Under the pieces are notes generated by a model that had not been told where the DNA came from, ran no database searches, and worked only from the letters and a program-made list of their open reading frames with translations. A program made the translations under genes and the position numbers. Below, one piece after another: positions 27,770 to 39,881 of a DNA stretch of 64,000 nucleotides (its first letter is position 1; every line of letters begins with the position of its first letter). Source of the DNA: Spirosoma aureum (GTDB lineage Bacteria; Bacteroidota; Bacteroidia; Cytophagales; Spirosomataceae); contig NZ_CP050063.1 of the NCBI RefSeq assembly GCF_011604685.1, forward strand, positions 4,858,501 to 4,922,500, written 5' to 3'.

Positions 27770-28630
27770 CTACGACTTCCGTTTGCGGGAGGCATCACAA
27801 ACGCCTTTGAAATAACCGACCGATTCGGCAATCCCGGCCAACGGGTCTTTCATATCTTTTTCGTATTCCAGACTACAGCTGCCCTCGTATTTCACCTTCC
27901 GCAGCATCTCAACAAAAGCCGGTATGTCAATGACGCCCCGGCCCAGTTCGCAGGTTTTTCCTTCTTTGGAAGCCGCCGTTACGTTTTTGAGATGGATATC
28001 AAAAATGCGCTTGGCGTATGTTTGCAGATCGGCAACGGGGTCGTCGCCATTGCGCCGGTCGTGGCCCATATCAAAACAGAAACCGATTCGGGGGTCCAGG
28101 TCCTTAATGGCACTGTAAATAGACACCGCATTGGGATACAGTGCGATATCAGGCCCGTGGTTGTGAATGGCGTACCGGAAATCATACTCCTTCACTTTCT
28201 TGTCGACATAGGGCAATAACTCTGTATTCGGAACGCCGATGATGAGTTTTACCCCAACCCGTTTGGCGTACGCAAACGCATTGTCGACCTCCTGGGTCGT
28301 TATCATGTAGATTGGACCAACGGCATAACCCGTAACCCCTGACTTGGCCAGCTTTTCGTGAAAAGCCGTGATTTGTTCGGGTGTGCTCGTTAAGGGCAGA
28401 TGAAAATCCTTGATGCACAAATAGTGTACATCCGTTTTCTTCATCATTTCAAGCGACTGATCCAGGTTGAAATTAACAAAGGTGTACCCGGCCATGCCCA
28501 GTTTAAATAAATCCTCGCCGGGGGCTTTATTGGCTTCAACCCTATTCACCGAGGCTATAGCAGCCGGACTCATCGTGGCTAGTGCAGCACTGCCTCCGGC
28601 ACTTTTTAGAAACGATCGTCGTGTCGTCAT
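27770..28630 (-). CDS. Tat-exported sugar phosphate isomerase/epimerase-like TIM barrel
   Basis: 286 residues with a twin-arginine signal (TRRSFLKSAGGSAALATM). The rest is a xylose-isomerase-like TIM barrel (AP endonuclease 2 family), with metal-ligand-like residues in YAIHNHGPDI, FCFDMGHDRR, FDIHLKNV and SCSLEYEKD. It may epimerise or isomerise a keto-sugar made by the adjacent Gfo/Idh/MocA enzyme downstream in the same operon. Exported members of this family often occur beside such oxidoreductases. The substrate is unknown. Confidence 0.88.
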   Translation of the reverse strand: MTTRRSFLKSAGGSAALATMSPAAIASVNRVEANKAPGEDLFKLGMAGYTFVNFNLDQSLEMMKKTDVHYLCIKDFHLPLTSTPEQITAFHEKLAKSGVTGYAVGPIYMITTQEVDNAFAYAKRVGVKLIIGVPNTELLPYVDKKVKEYDFRYAIHNHGPDIALYPNAVSIYSAIKDLDPRIGFCFDMGHDRRNGDDPVADLQTYAKRIFDIHLKNVTAASKEGKTCELGRGVIDIPAFVEMLRKVKYEGSCSLEYEKDMKDPLAGIAESVGYFKGVCDASRKRKS

Positions 28631-28747
28631 TAATACTTACGGGTAAATTTTATGGCTATTCAGTATTCGTAAGGCTAAATTAGTTTGTTTTTACTGACTA
28701 CAGGGTATTTATCCGAAACAGATTCTCGATAATCCCGAAAACGTTTC

Positions 28748-28755
28748 TACATTTG
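28748..28755 (+). promoter_or_regulatory. Candidate thi operon promoter, -7 element
   Basis: TACATTTG fits TAnnTTTG and ends at the base before the first paired base of the riboswitch. No -33 element is evident. If used, transcription would begin within the first helix of the aptamer. Confidence 0.35.
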
Positions 28756-28852
28756 TCTCGCTGAAAAGCGAAGCTTTAGGGGTGCCCAGACCGGGCTGAG
28801 ATACTACCCTTTGAACCTGAACAGGATAATACCTGCGGAGGGAAAAGCGAGA
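28756..28852 (+). ncRNA. TPP riboswitch (thi-box)
   Basis: Conserved thi-box blocks are present in order: AGGGGTGCCC, GGGCTGAGA, ACCCTTTGAACCTGA and CAGGATAATACCTGCGGAGGGA. The closing helix P1 is TCTCGCT (28756-28762) with AGCGAGA (28846-28852). It binds thiamine pyrophosphate and would shut off the thiS-thiF operon that begins 133 bases further on. The expression platform (hairpin or hidden ribosome site) is not obvious between 28853 and 28984. Confidence 0.95.
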
Positions 28853-28984
28853 AGGTTTTTTCTGGACGATTGCAGGCCTGGTTAGCCGCATGCATTGTTT
28901 CCCGTCCTTCTTCAGTTTATCCTCCCTGTCAGACTGCCCGGTTTACCCCTATCGTTTGTGCTTTTCTGCGCATGATGCACAACT

Positions 28985-31732
<2,748 letters not shown>

Positions 31733-31743
31733 CACACGATACT

Positions 31744-32520
31744 ATGGATAGACAACCGCTAACGATTGCCGACAAAACATTCACCTCCCGGCTGTTTACA
31801 GGAACGGGGAAATTCGGCTCGGCTCAACTGATGGAAGACGCCTTGCTGGCTTCAGGCTCGGAGTTGGTAACAGTCGCCCTGAAACGGGTCGAGACCCAGA
31901 ACAGCCAGGATGATATGCTGATTCATGTGACGCACCCCCGGTTGAATCTGTTGCCGAATACATCTGGGGTCCGGACGGCGAAAGAGGCCGTTTTTGCCGC
32001 TCAGATGGCCCGCGAAGCGCTGGAAACAAACTGGCTCAAGCTGGAAATTCATCCTGACCCAAAGTACCTCCTCCCCGACCCTATTGAAACCCTCAAAGCC
32101 GCCGAAGAACTGGTCAGACTGGGGTTTGTGGTGTTGCCGTACTGCCATGCCGACCCGGTTTTGTGCAAGCGACTGGAAGCCGTCGGCGTAGCGGCTGTTA
32201 TGCCTTTAGGAGCACCCATTGGCACCAACAAGGGCTTACGGACGATCGATTTTCTGGAAATCATTATCGATCAAAGCCAGGTTCCGGTTGTGGTCGATGC
32301 GGGACTGGGTGCGCCATCGCATGCAGCCGCTGCGATGGAACTGGGCGCGGATGCGGTGCTGGTCAATACAGCCATTGCGGTTTCTGATGAGCCCGTTCGG
32401 ATGGCTATGGCCTTTAAACTGGCCGTTGAAGCAGGCCGAATGGCCTTTGAAGCCCGACTGGCCCGCCCATCCCTGACCGCACATGCGAGTAGCCCCTTAA
32501 CTGCTTTTCTGGACGAATGA
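31744..32520 (+). CDS. thiG: Thiazole synthase ThiG
   Basis: 258 residues, usual length. It forms the thiazole phosphate ring from deoxyxylulose phosphate, ThiS thiocarboxylate and dehydroglycine from ThiH. Family segments include [14 protein letters not shown], the Schiff-base Lys region [35 protein letters not shown] and [13 protein letters not shown]. The 3' end overlaps thiH by 4 bases. Confidence 0.97.
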   Translation: MDRQPLTIADKTFTSRLFTGTGKFGSAQLMEDALLASGSELVTVALKRVETQNSQDDMLIHVTHPRLNLLPNTSGVRTAKEAVFAAQMAREALETNWLKLEIHPDPKYLLPDPIETLKAAEELVRLGFVVLPYCHADPVLCKRLEAVGVAAVMPLGAPIGTNKGLRTIDFLEIIIDQSQVPVVVDAGLGAPSHAAAAMELGADAVLVNTAIAVSDEPVRMAMAFKLAVEAGRMAFEARLARPSLTAHASSPLTAFLDE

Positions 32521-33656
32521 CGAGATCCAAAAACTGGTTCGACGCGCACGACTGGGATCGTGTCCAGCGCGACATTTACACCACGACAGCCCGACAGGTA
32601 GAACAGGCGCTGGGAAGCTCCCGTCGGTCGCTTGACGATCTAAAAGCATTGCTATCACCAGCAGCCCAGGCTTATCTGGAACCGATGGCCCAGCTCAGCC
32701 ATCAGCTGACACAGAAACGTTTCGGCAAAACGATTCAGTTGTATGCTCCGCTGTACCTCTCGAACGAGTGCCAAAACATTTGTACGTACTGCGCCTTTAG
32801 CCTGGACAATAAAATCCGGCGTAAAACACTGACCGATAGCGAAATAACTCAGGAAGCACAGGCATTGAAGCAATTAGGCTACGACCACGTTCTGCTGGTA
32901 ACCGGCGAGGCCAATCAGACCGTCGGGGTGCCATACCTGAAAAACGCGATTCGCCTGCTGCAACCCTACTTCGCCCATATTTCGATGGAAGTACAACCAC
33001 TCGACCAACCGGATTATGAAGAATTGATAGCCGAAGGGCTACATACGGTGCTGGTTTATCAGGAAACCTACCACCGCGATACGTACAGAAATCATCATCC
33101 GAAAGGCAAAAAATCAAACTTTCAGTACCGGCTCGATACCCCCGACCGGCTGGGGAAAGCGGGTATGCATAAAATTGGGCTAGGCGCTTTACTTGGCCTG
33201 GAAGACTGGCGAACCGATAGCTTTTTTACAGGGGCTCATTTGCATTATCTCGAACGGACTTACTGGCAAACCCGGTATAGCCTCTCTTTCCCGCGTCTTC
33301 GCCCCATCGACCTGCTGCAAAACGACACCATTACGTCCAGATCATTCGAGCGGTGCATGACCGACCGCGATCTGGTTCAACTGATCTGTGCGTACCGACT
33401 CGTTAACGAAGAGGTGGAGCTGTCGCTGTCGACCCGCGAAACGCCCCGCTTCCGCGATCATGTGCTAAAACTGGGTATCACAAGCCTAAGCGCAGGATCA
33501 AAGACAAATCCGGGCGGGTATGCCGTCGAGCCGGAATCGCTGGAACAGTTTACGATTTCCGATGAGCGTAGCCCGGCCGACATGGTCGATGTGATTCGAC
33601 GACAGGGGTATGAACCCGTTTGGAAAGATTGGGATAAACTATTGACAAGCCGATGA
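32517..33656 (+). CDS. thiH: 2-iminoacetate synthase ThiH
   Basis: 379 residues. A radical SAM enzyme that cleaves tyrosine to give dehydroglycine for the thiazole. The iron-sulfur cluster cysteines are Cys85, Cys89 and Cys92 in CQNICTYC. Further family marks are [26 protein letters not shown] and [15 protein letters not shown]. Having thiH rather than thiO implies the oxygen-sensitive route. It starts in an ATGA overlap with thiG and ends in another with thiF. Confidence 0.97.
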   Translation: MTRSKNWFDAHDWDRVQRDIYTTTARQVEQALGSSRRSLDDLKALLSPAAQAYLEPMAQLSHQLTQKRFGKTIQLYAPLYLSNECQNICTYCAFSLDNKIRRKTLTDSEITQEAQALKQLGYDHVLLVTGEANQTVGVPYLKNAIRLLQPYFAHISMEVQPLDQPDYEELIAEGLHTVLVYQETYHRDTYRNHHPKGKKSNFQYRLDTPDRLGKAGMHKIGLGALLGLEDWRTDSFFTGAHLHYLERTYWQTRYSLSFPRLRPIDLLQNDTITSRSFERCMTDRDLVQLICAYRLVNEEVELSLSTRETPRFRDHVLKLGITSLSAGSKTNPGGYAVEPESLEQFTISDERSPADMVDVIRRQGYEPVWKDWDKLLTSR

Positions 33657-34735
33657 CTGATCAGGAGTTAAACCGTTATAACCGTCATATTCGATTACCT
33701 GAAATCGGGCTGGCTGGCCAGAATAACCTCAGGCAGGCCCGCGTTGCCGTTATTGGCGCCGGTGGACTCGGCTGCCCGGTAGGTCAGTATCTTACGGCGG
33801 CCGGAGTTGGGACGCTGGGCCTAATCGATGGCGACATTGTCGAAGAAAGCAACCTGCAACGGCAAGTGCTTTTTTCGCCGGAACACATCGGCCAGCCCAA
33901 AGCCGAGGTCGCAGCCGCACTTCTGGCCCGTCAGAATCCATACATTCAGGTGATGGCTCATCCGGTTTTTCTGGATGCAGCCAATGCCTTATCGATTTTG
34001 GAAGCCTATGATATTATTGTCGATGGCTCGGATAACTTTGCAACCCGCTATCTGGTCAATGACGCCTGCGTGCTGCTCAATAAGCCCCTGATTTTCGGTT
34101 CTATTTACAAATTTGAGGGGCAGGTTAGCGTCTTCAATCACCAAGGAGGACCGACTTATCGCTGTCTGTACCCAGAACCCAGCGAGCTGGAAGCCTGCAC
34201 CGATGTTGGTGTACTGGGTGTTCTGCCGGGCATAATGGGTTGCCTGATGGCAAATGAAGTAATTAAACTCATTACGGGCATTGGCGATATGCTTAGCGGC
34301 AAATTATTGATAGTCAATGCGCTGAACCTCTCGTTCGAGACGTTCTCATTTACGGCTAATCCGCTCAACAAAGCCATTCGCACCCTGCCAGAGTCGGCTC
34401 CGTTCTGTGCCGATTCCATCCCCGAACTATCAGTAGCAGCACTAATGGACTGGCTTGAACGAGTGGATAAGCCACTTTTGCTGGATGTTCGGGAACCGCA
34501 TGAATACGAACGAAAAAATCTGGGAGGGATATTATTCCCTTTATCGACGTTGCTACAACATCCTGAATGCGTGCCCACTGACCGGCCTGTTGTCATTCAT
34601 TGCCAATCGGGCGGAAGGAGCCGAAAAGCCGTTGCGTTTCTCCAGCAAAAGGGTTTTCAGAATGTGTACAACCTGACGGGTGGACTAAATTCGTTTAGCC
34701 AGCTAATCCTGAGTCGCCCGACCGAAAGCCAGTAA
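33653..34735 (+). CDS. thiF: ThiF/MoeB-type adenylyltransferase fused to rhodanese
   Basis: 360 residues. The first 245 are an E1-like adenylating domain: RYNRHIRLPEIGLAGQ, the nucleotide loop VIGAGGLGCPVGQYL, the Arg-containing NLQRQVLF and DGSDNFATRYLVND. The last 90 are a rhodanese domain with active Cys317 in HCQSGGRSRK, which can supply the sulfur. It activates the ThiS C-terminus; the same fold with rhodanese also serves molybdopterin synthesis, but the operon position after thiH makes the thiamine role likely. Last gene of the riboswitch-controlled operon, followed by a strong hairpin. Confidence 0.93.
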   Translation: MTDQELNRYNRHIRLPEIGLAGQNNLRQARVAVIGAGGLGCPVGQYLTAAGVGTLGLIDGDIVEESNLQRQVLFSPEHIGQPKAEVAAALLARQNPYIQVMAHPVFLDAANALSILEAYDIIVDGSDNFATRYLVNDACVLLNKPLIFGSIYKFEGQVSVFNHQGGPTYRCLYPEPSELEACTDVGVLGVLPGIMGCLMANEVIKLITGIGDMLSGKLLIVNALNLSFETFSFTANPLNKAIRTLPESAPFCADSIPELSVAALMDWLERVDKPLLLDVREPHEYERKNLGGILFPLSTLLQHPECVPTDRPVVIHCQSGGRSRKAVAFLQQKGFQNVYNLTGGLNSFSQLILSRPTESQ

Positions 34736-34766
34736 AGTAAACCATTGACTAACAGCAAGTTTCCCC

Positions 34767-34816
34767 CAGCTTTGCTTTCCTAACGCGAAAAGAGCCGCGT
34801 TAGGAAAGCAAAGCTG
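34767..34816. terminator. Long hairpin between thiF and tenI, overlapping the tenI 3' end
   Basis: A perfect 21-bp stem (34767-34787 with 34796-34816) and an 8-base loop AAAAGAGC. The right arm covers the last codons and the stop of the minus-strand tenI gene. It can serve as terminator for both converging transcripts, although no strong T-run follows. Confidence 0.65.
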
Positions 34817-35420
34817 CCCGGATGCGTTCGAATCCAGCGATTGGATCGGTTTGTTGCCACAGGGCTCCCATCAAGGCGGCTCCGTCGAAGCCGGCCTGCT
34901 TTACCATGGCTACGTTATTTTCGTCAATCCCGCCCAGACCGATTAACAGCGGCAGTTTATCGTATTTCTCCCGGATTGTTTTTAGCTGTTGAGCTACCGT
35001 GTCCAGCCTGGCTGATGGTCCATAACCGGGCTTGCTGATGCTGGGAAAGATGGGGCTATAAAATACCAGTTCTACCTGTCCGGCCAGCAAGAGCCAATCA
35101 CGCAGGTCGTGAATACTGGTCGAAAAGGACTGTGGCCGCCGTGCATATGTGCTATATTCGTCTGGCGGCAATAACTGTCGATTCGATTCTTTCAGATGCC
35201 ATCTAAACGGCGCAGGAACAGCCATAGCATTATCGCCCGCGAGCAATACCATAGACTGCCAATCCGCTGGAAACAAATAATTCATGGCTTCTGCATACGG
35301 GGACGTTCGCCAGTATAACAAGTCAAGGCCTTTGTCAAATAGTGCCGAAAGCGTATGAATGTTCTGGCTTTGAGGGCTATCGTCGGTTATCCCGACGAGC
35401 AGGAAGGGTTTAGAAGACAT
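34800..35420 (-). CDS. TenI-like thiamine phosphate synthase paralogue
   Basis: 206 residues, ThiE/TenI superfamily. Recognisable are FYSPIFPSISKPGYGP (the T/S-K-x-GY segment), LIGLGGIDENNV and the phosphate-site GFDGAALMGALW. It lacks the clear ThiE diphosphate-binding DGVHLG segment, having WHLKESNRQ instead, so a thiazole tautomerase role (TenI) is more likely than synthase activity. It converges with the thi operon and shares its terminator hairpin. Confidence 0.8.
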   Translation of the reverse strand: MSSKPFLLVGITDDSPQSQNIHTLSALFDKGLDLLYWRTSPYAEAMNYLFPADWQSMVLLAGDNAMAVPAPFRWHLKESNRQLLPPDEYSTYARRPQSFSTSIHDLRDWLLLAGQVELVFYSPIFPSISKPGYGPSARLDTVAQQLKTIREKYDKLPLLIGLGGIDENNVAMVKQAGFDGAALMGALWQQTDPIAGFERIRAALLS

Positions 35421-35470
35421 TGGGCGAAATTAAGAGTTTAGTTCACCCCAGACACCTTATCAGACATATT

Positions 35471-35680
35471 TTACGGGTCCAATTCACCCATATCTGAGAC
35501 CTGGTTCGGTTGCCGGGCAAAGCCGCCAGTTTTCGGATTATTTCCACCGCATGTAAAGCCAGGACCACCTTCCGTATAGTCGCTCTGATAGTCGCATTTC
35601 AGGTGCATTAGTTTTGATTCGTCAACGGGAAATAGACACCGAAAATCTTCCTCGCTCACTGACTCGGACGACTCAAACAT
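35471..35680 (-). CDS. Small Cys-containing hypothetical protein
   Basis: 69 residues, no signal peptide or membrane segment. The first part is acidic (SSESVSEEDF) and the second is Gly/Asn-rich (TEGGPGFTCGGNNPKTGGF); three cysteines are present. Codon choice looks like that of neighbouring genes, which favours a real gene. An acidic leader followed by a Gly- and Cys-rich core is reminiscent of modified-peptide precursors, but no modifying enzyme is nearby, so this is only a thought. Confidence 0.4.
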   Translation of the reverse strand: MFESSESVSEEDFRCLFPVDESKLMHLKCDYQSDYTEGGPGFTCGGNNPKTGGFARQPNQVSDMGELDP

Positions 35681-35738
35681 CGTAAAACAGAATCCAACTT
35701 TTCACTTGTTCACTGACCCAATAATTTAGCAATCAATC

Positions 35739-36284
35739 ATGAAAACTTTACGCGTAGTAGCAATCCTGGCTATTTCTGGTATCTTCGGTTTAACGTCATG
35801 CAGCAAAAAAGGTGACGATGTAGTGCCTGCTCCAACGCAAACCACCCCGACAACTTCGACCCCTCCCTCAACCACCACGACACCGGGCCAGTCGACTACT
35901 CAGACTACATCTGGTTTTTCTACGAAAGTCGACGGCAAGGATTTTATTCCTGATTTAGTTTATGCCAAAGTAGTTGCCCCCGGCAACGATGGTTATTATG
36001 CGATTTATGGCCTCGACAGCAAAACCAGCGATGTGGTTATGATTGCCCTGCCCTATTCAGCTCTGGTCGGCACCCATAAATTAAGCTACGTAAATTTCGG
36101 TGCGCTTTCTCTGGGCAATGGCTCGGATTCTTTCTCGACTCGCGTACAACCCGGTGACGGCACCGTTACGATCACCAAAATGACCACGACTGATGTCGAA
36201 GGTACATTCTCCTTCACAGCCTACAGTGACAAAGGCGTAAAACGTACCCTTACCGAAGGCAAGTTCAACGTGCCCTTCAAATAA
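35739..36284 (+). CDS. Hypothetical lipoprotein
   Basis: 181 residues. A lipoprotein signal ends at Cys21 (GIFGLTSCSKK), then comes a Thr/Pro/Ser-rich linker (about 30-60), then a beta-rich domain (STKVDGKDFIPD, IYGLDSKTSDVVMIALP, TEGKFNVPFK) that resembles small Bacteroidetes lipoproteins of the DUF6252 kind. Probably anchored in the outer membrane or exposed at the surface. Function unknown. A good terminator follows 20 bases downstream. Confidence 0.75.
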   Translation: MKTLRVVAILAISGIFGLTSCSKKGDDVVPAPTQTTPTTSTPPSTTTTPGQSTTQTTSGFSTKVDGKDFIPDLVYAKVVAPGNDGYYAIYGLDSKTSDVVMIALPYSALVGTHKLSYVNFGALSLGNGSDSFSTRVQPGDGTVTITKMTTTDVEGTFSFTAYSDKGVKRTLTEGKFNVPFK

Positions 36285-36304
36285 CCGGATCAGTTAAGTA
36301 CGAC

Positions 36305-36341
36305 AAAAAACGGTCAGTTCATTCGAAGCTGACCGTTTTTT
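36305..36341 (+). terminator. Intrinsic terminator of the lipoprotein gene
   Basis: Stem AAAAAACGGTCAG (36305-36317) with CTGACCGTTTTTT (36329-36341), the T-run being part of the right arm. Confidence 0.85.
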
Positions 36342-36456
36342 GTTGGCAACTACCGTCTTATCGTTAAGCAAATACCTGTCTATTCAATGAATTTCACCAC
36401 CCATCAGGAATGCATTGAATAGCGATAACCCCGTCTATATCTTGAGTCTGGATTGT

Positions 36457-36492
36457 AAAAAAAAAGCCCCGCCGAGGAAACTTGGCGGGGCT
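36457..36492 (-). terminator. Intrinsic terminator of dnaK
   Basis: AGCCCCGCC (36465-36473) pairs with GGCGGGGCT (36484-36492). On the minus strand the stem is followed by nine T (A-run at 36457-36465), just after the dnaK stop. Confidence 0.88.
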
Positions 36493-36509
36493 AGCTACTT
36501 TATGCTTTC

Positions 36510-38435
36510 TTACTTCACTTCTTCGTATGGAACATCCGAAACGTTGTCGCCGGTTGGCTGTCCCTGATTACCAGGATTGGCATTTCCGCCGTCGAAACCA
36601 GCACCATCTGTTGGACCTCCGGCGCCGTTGGTGGCGTTGTAGAGATCGGTCGAAGCGGTAGACCAGGCTGCGTTCAGCTTCTCCAGAGCCGCATCGATAG
36701 CCGATAAGTCGCGGGAACCGTGGGCCGTCCGGAGTTGGGCCAACGCTTCTTCAATGGCCGTTTTATTCGGTGGAGTCAGCTTATCGCCATACTCTTTCAG
36801 CTGTTTCTCGGTCTGGAACACCATCGAATCGGCCTGATTGACTTTCTCGATCGTTTCACGCTCCAGTTTATCGGCGGCTTCATTGGCTTTGGCTTCTTCA
36901 CGCATCCGGTTGATTTCAGCATCGGTCAGACCGCTCGAGGCTTCAATCCGGATTTTCTGTTCTTTGCCAGTACCTTTGTCTTTAGCCGTCACATGTAGAA
37001 TACCGTTCGCATCGACATCGAAGGTTACTTCAATCTGAGGGACGCCCCGTGGTGCCGGTGGAATATCGGACAGGATAAACCGACCTAACTGACGGTTCTG
37101 AGCCGCCATTGGCCGCTCACCCTGCAACACGTTGATCTCTACGCTCGGCTGGTTATCCGAAGCCGTCGAGTAAACTTCTACTTTCTTGCTCGGAATGGTC
37201 GTGTTGGCATCGACCATTTTGGTAAATACACCGCCCATTGTTTCGATACCCAGCGAGAGCGGGATAACGTCGAGCAGCAACACGTCTTTCACTTCACCGG
37301 TCAATACACCGCCCTGAATAGCAGCACCAATGGCTACGGCTTCGTCGGGGTTAACGGCTTTCGATGGCTTGCGTCCGAACAATTTTTCTACTTCTTCCTG
37401 TACTTTCGGAATCCGGGTCGAACCACCCACCAGAATGACTTCGTCAATCTGACTAGCCGATAACGACGCATTTTTCAGGGCGCGACGGCAAGGTTCCAGG
37501 CTCCGCTGAATCAATGAATCAGACAATTGCTCAAATTTAGCCCGGCTCAATGTCCGCACCAGGTGTTTCGGAATACCGTTCACCGGCATGATGTATGGCA
37601 AGTTGATTTCGGTCGAATTCGAACTCGACAGTTCAACCTTTGCTTTTTCGGCAGCTTCTTTCAGGCGTTGCAGAGCCATTGGGTCCTGACGCAGATCGAT
37701 CGCTTCATCTTTCTTGAACTCATCAGCGAGCCAGTCGATGATAACCTGGTCGAAGTCATCACCACCGAGGTGGGTATCACCATCGGTCGATTTCACTTCA
37801 AATACACCATCGCCAAGTTCGAGGATCGAGATATCGAACGTACCACCACCCAGGTCAAATACGGCAATTTTCTGATCGTGATTCGTTTTATCCAGACCGT
37901 AGGCTAGTGCAGCTGCAGTCGGTTCATTGATGATCCGTTTTACATCGAGACCGGCGATCTGTCCAGCTTCTTTAGTGGCCTGACGCTCAGCATCGTTAAA
38001 GTAAGCCGGTACCGTGATAACGGCTTCGGTCACTGTTTGGCCAAGGTAATCTTCGGCGGTCTGCTTCATTTTCTGAAGGATCAGTGCCGAAATTTCCTGT
38101 GGTGTATATAGGCGGTCGCCAATACGGACACGTGGTGTTGCGTTGGGGCCGTTTTCAACGTCGTAGGCGACGTTTTTAATTTCGTTGGTTACCTCAGCAT
38201 AACGTTTACCCATGAAACGCTTGATCGAGGAAATCGTATTCTTCGGGTTGGTGATGGCCTGGCGTTTGGCCGGTGCGCCGACTTTCCGCTCGCCGTTGCC
38301 GTTGTCCATAAACGCGACGACTGACGGTGTCGTGCGTGCTCCTTCTGAATTCGGGATCACGACCGGCTCGTTGCCTTCCATCACGGCCACACACGAGTTT
38401 GTGGTGCCTAAGTCAATACCAATAATCTTTCCCAT
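36510..38435 (-). CDS. dnaK: Chaperone protein DnaK (Hsp70)
   Basis: 641 residues from the ATG at 38435; the open frame extends 20 codons upstream without homology to Hsp70. ATP-driven folding chaperone of the cytoplasm. Motifs: [16 protein letters not shown] at the start, [30 protein letters not shown], then the substrate-binding domain ([14 protein letters not shown]) and the acidic C-terminus EEVK. grpE and dnaJ are not adjacent. An imperfect inverted repeat about 95 bases upstream may take part in stress control. Confidence 0.97.
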   Translation of the reverse strand: MGKIIGIDLGTTNSCVAVMEGNEPVVIPNSEGARTTPSVVAFMDNGNGERKVGAPAKRQAITNPKNTISSIKRFMGKRYAEVTNEIKNVAYDVENGPNATPRVRIGDRLYTPQEISALILQKMKQTAEDYLGQTVTEAVITVPAYFNDAERQATKEAGQIAGLDVKRIINEPTAAALAYGLDKTNHDQKIAVFDLGGGTFDISILELGDGVFEVKSTDGDTHLGGDDFDQVIIDWLADEFKKDEAIDLRQDPMALQRLKEAAEKAKVELSSSNSTEINLPYIMPVNGIPKHLVRTLSRAKFEQLSDSLIQRSLEPCRRALKNASLSASQIDEVILVGGSTRIPKVQEEVEKLFGRKPSKAVNPDEAVAIGAAIQGGVLTGEVKDVLLLDVIPLSLGIETMGGVFTKMVDANTTIPSKKVEVYSTASDNQPSVEINVLQGERPMAAQNRQLGRFILSDIPPAPRGVPQIEVTFDVDANGILHVTAKDKGTGKEQKIRIEASSGLTDAEINRMREEAKANEAADKLERETIEKVNQADSMVFQTEKQLKEYGDKLTPPNKTAIEEALAQLRTAHGSRDLSAIDAALEKLNAAWSTASTDLYNATNGAGGPTDGAGFDGGNANPGNQGQPTGDNVSDVPYEEVK

Positions 38436-38528
38436 AACTGGTTTAGTTTCTTTAGTTGGCTGTGTATAATCTGACAGACATATCCTATCTATCAATACAA
38501 ATGCCAGCCGGGAAAAATGTTTGATTTG

Positions 38529-38543
38529 CTGTCAGATTGGCAG
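38529..38543. promoter_or_regulatory. Inverted repeat upstream of dnaK
   Basis: CTGTCAGATTGGCAG: arms CTGTCA and TGGCAG are complementary at five of six positions across a 3-base centre. It lies 94-108 bases before the dnaK ATG. It could be a heat-shock control site; this is inferred from position only. Confidence 0.3.
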
Positions 38544-38715
38544 AATAAAGTAGTTAACTGGGCCAGAATGTCGCGCAAAAGTTACCCACACCAAAAAAAT
38601 GTGGCAGACCGGCAGAGATATGTCGATGTTGGCGGACCAGTACTCATTTGCTTCTGGTAAGTCGGATTCTCCAGTTCTGACAACACGGTATCTTTCTCTC
38701 AACGATCGTAAAAAA

Positions 38716-38758
38716 TCCCGTAGTCATAGCCATTGTAAACTGGATTTTGACTACGGGA
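38716..38758 (-). terminator. Terminator of the DUF937-like gene
   Basis: An 11-bp stem TCCCGTAGTCA (38716-38726) with its complement (38748-38758), followed on the minus strand by a T-run (A-run at 38711-38715). Confidence 0.75.
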
Positions 38759-38778
38759 CTCTATACGCTAAAAATTAA

Positions 38779-39312
38779 TTACTTACCAAAAAGGCCGCCC
38801 AGCATTCCACCAAGCCCACCGCCACCCTGTTGACCAGCTACCCGTAACAGATCGTTCATATCGAGTTTGCCATCCGCCATTGCCGAACCGGCCATACCCA
38901 TCCAATCAACGCCCTGCTGACCCGTTGCGGCTCCCAGAATGGTATTACCATCCACACTCGAATCGTTCGGATCAGATGCTTTGTGCATCAGTTTGCTCAA
39001 TACCATAGGCACAACAGCAGCCGCTACCGACATGGCTACCTGGGGCGAAATACCCAGCTTTTCCATCAGATTCTGCTCAACGTGATCCTGAACTCCCTGT
39101 GTTACGGGGCTTTGCTGAACGTTTCCGCCGTTAACAACCATGCCGAGCAGGCTACCCAGTCCACCACCCTGCGCCTGCTGCCCCAGTCCGCTCAAAATGC
39201 TACTGGCGACTGTTTGCATAACGCTGTCGTTCTGGCTGTTCGGGATAGCCGGATTATTGATAACAGCCTGACCCGAATGCTGCTGAACCAGATTCATTAA
39301 TGTTTCTAACAT
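38779..39312 (-). CDS. DUF937-like (YidB-type) protein
   Basis: 177 residues from the ATG at 39312 (MLETLMNLVQQHSG). Gly/Gln-rich stretches (GLGQQAQGGGLGSLLG; QQGGGGLGGMLGGLFGK) and the helical core (QVAMSVAAAVVPMVLSKLM) match the DUF937 family of unknown function. No signal peptide is seen. It lies upstream of dnaK on the same strand but has its own terminator. Confidence 0.75.
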   Translation of the reverse strand: MLETLMNLVQQHSGQAVINNPAIPNSQNDSVMQTVASSILSGLGQQAQGGGLGSLLGMVVNGGNVQQSPVTQGVQDHVEQNLMEKLGISPQVAMSVAAAVVPMVLSKLMHKASDPNDSSVDGNTILGAATGQQGVDWMGMAGSAMADGKLDMNDLLRVAGQQGGGGLGGMLGGLFGK

Positions 39313-39434
39313 GATTTTTACTGTTTTAGGATTAACGGGAATAGGTTCGATTACACCCCGCGCTAAAATTAGATAGATTCCGACAGACACTTGGAATTGA
39401 ATCCGTTATTTTGCCGTGAACTAGTATACACCCT

Positions 39435-39875
39435 ATGACGAACGAAGACCCAAAAAGTAGCGGTCAGGCATCCGAAAAAATAGAATTAAGCGATAGAATT
39501 AATGGGATGCTACCCGATTTGCTCTATCCCAGCGAATCAGACGAGCCCATTGAGTTCGTCCAGTGTTATCTTAACCAGCAGGAACCCCTAACTGTTAGTC
39601 AGATTAAAGACTGGCAGATGCTGCCACCCGAAGTGTATGTGGAAGAAGTGCCCGAAAATGACTTTTGGGAACCGGTCATTACCGAACAGGACTGGTACGG
39701 AGACGAAGAAAAAGCGCGGACTGAAATATTCCGGCAATTGAAACAACTACTGGAAACTGAGTTGACCGGGCGGCAGGTTTTTCACGCAGGAGAAACCGAA
39801 ATTGATGTTTTTCTCCTTGGTCGACAGGCGGATGGCGAACGAGCTGGCATCAAAACGAAACTGGTGCAGACGTAA
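39435..39875 (+). CDS. NuiA-family nuclease inhibitor-like protein
   Basis: 146 residues. The C-terminal half closely fits the nuclease A inhibitor family: EQDWYGDEEKARTEIFRQL, then TGRQVFHAGETEIDVFLLGR and GIKTKLVQT. In Anabaena NuiA binds and blocks the DNA/RNA non-specific endonuclease NucA through its C-terminal residues. No NucA-like nuclease gene is in the window. The first 30 residues are a charged, probably disordered extension. No signal peptide, so it should be cytoplasmic. It could protect against the cell's own nuclease or an incoming one. Confidence 0.8.
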   Translation: MTNEDPKSSGQASEKIELSDRINGMLPDLLYPSESDEPIEFVQCYLNQQEPLTVSQIKDWQMLPPEVYVEEVPENDFWEPVITEQDWYGDEEKARTEIFRQLKQLLETELTGRQVFHAGETEIDVFLLGRQADGERAGIKTKLVQT

Positions 39876-39881
39876 TTACAG

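Larger units (their letters stand above)
38436..38778. other. Intergenic region upstream of dnaK
   Basis: 343 bases without a gene. It contains an imperfect inverted repeat CTGTCAGATTGGCAG (38529-38543) and the terminator of the upstream gene (38716-38758). No exact TAnnTTTG element faces dnaK, which may mean a different promoter class. Confidence 0.5.

Noticed and set aside
28709..28891. Minus-strand short open frame
   Set aside because: It covers the TPP riboswitch, whose conserved blocks explain the sequence.
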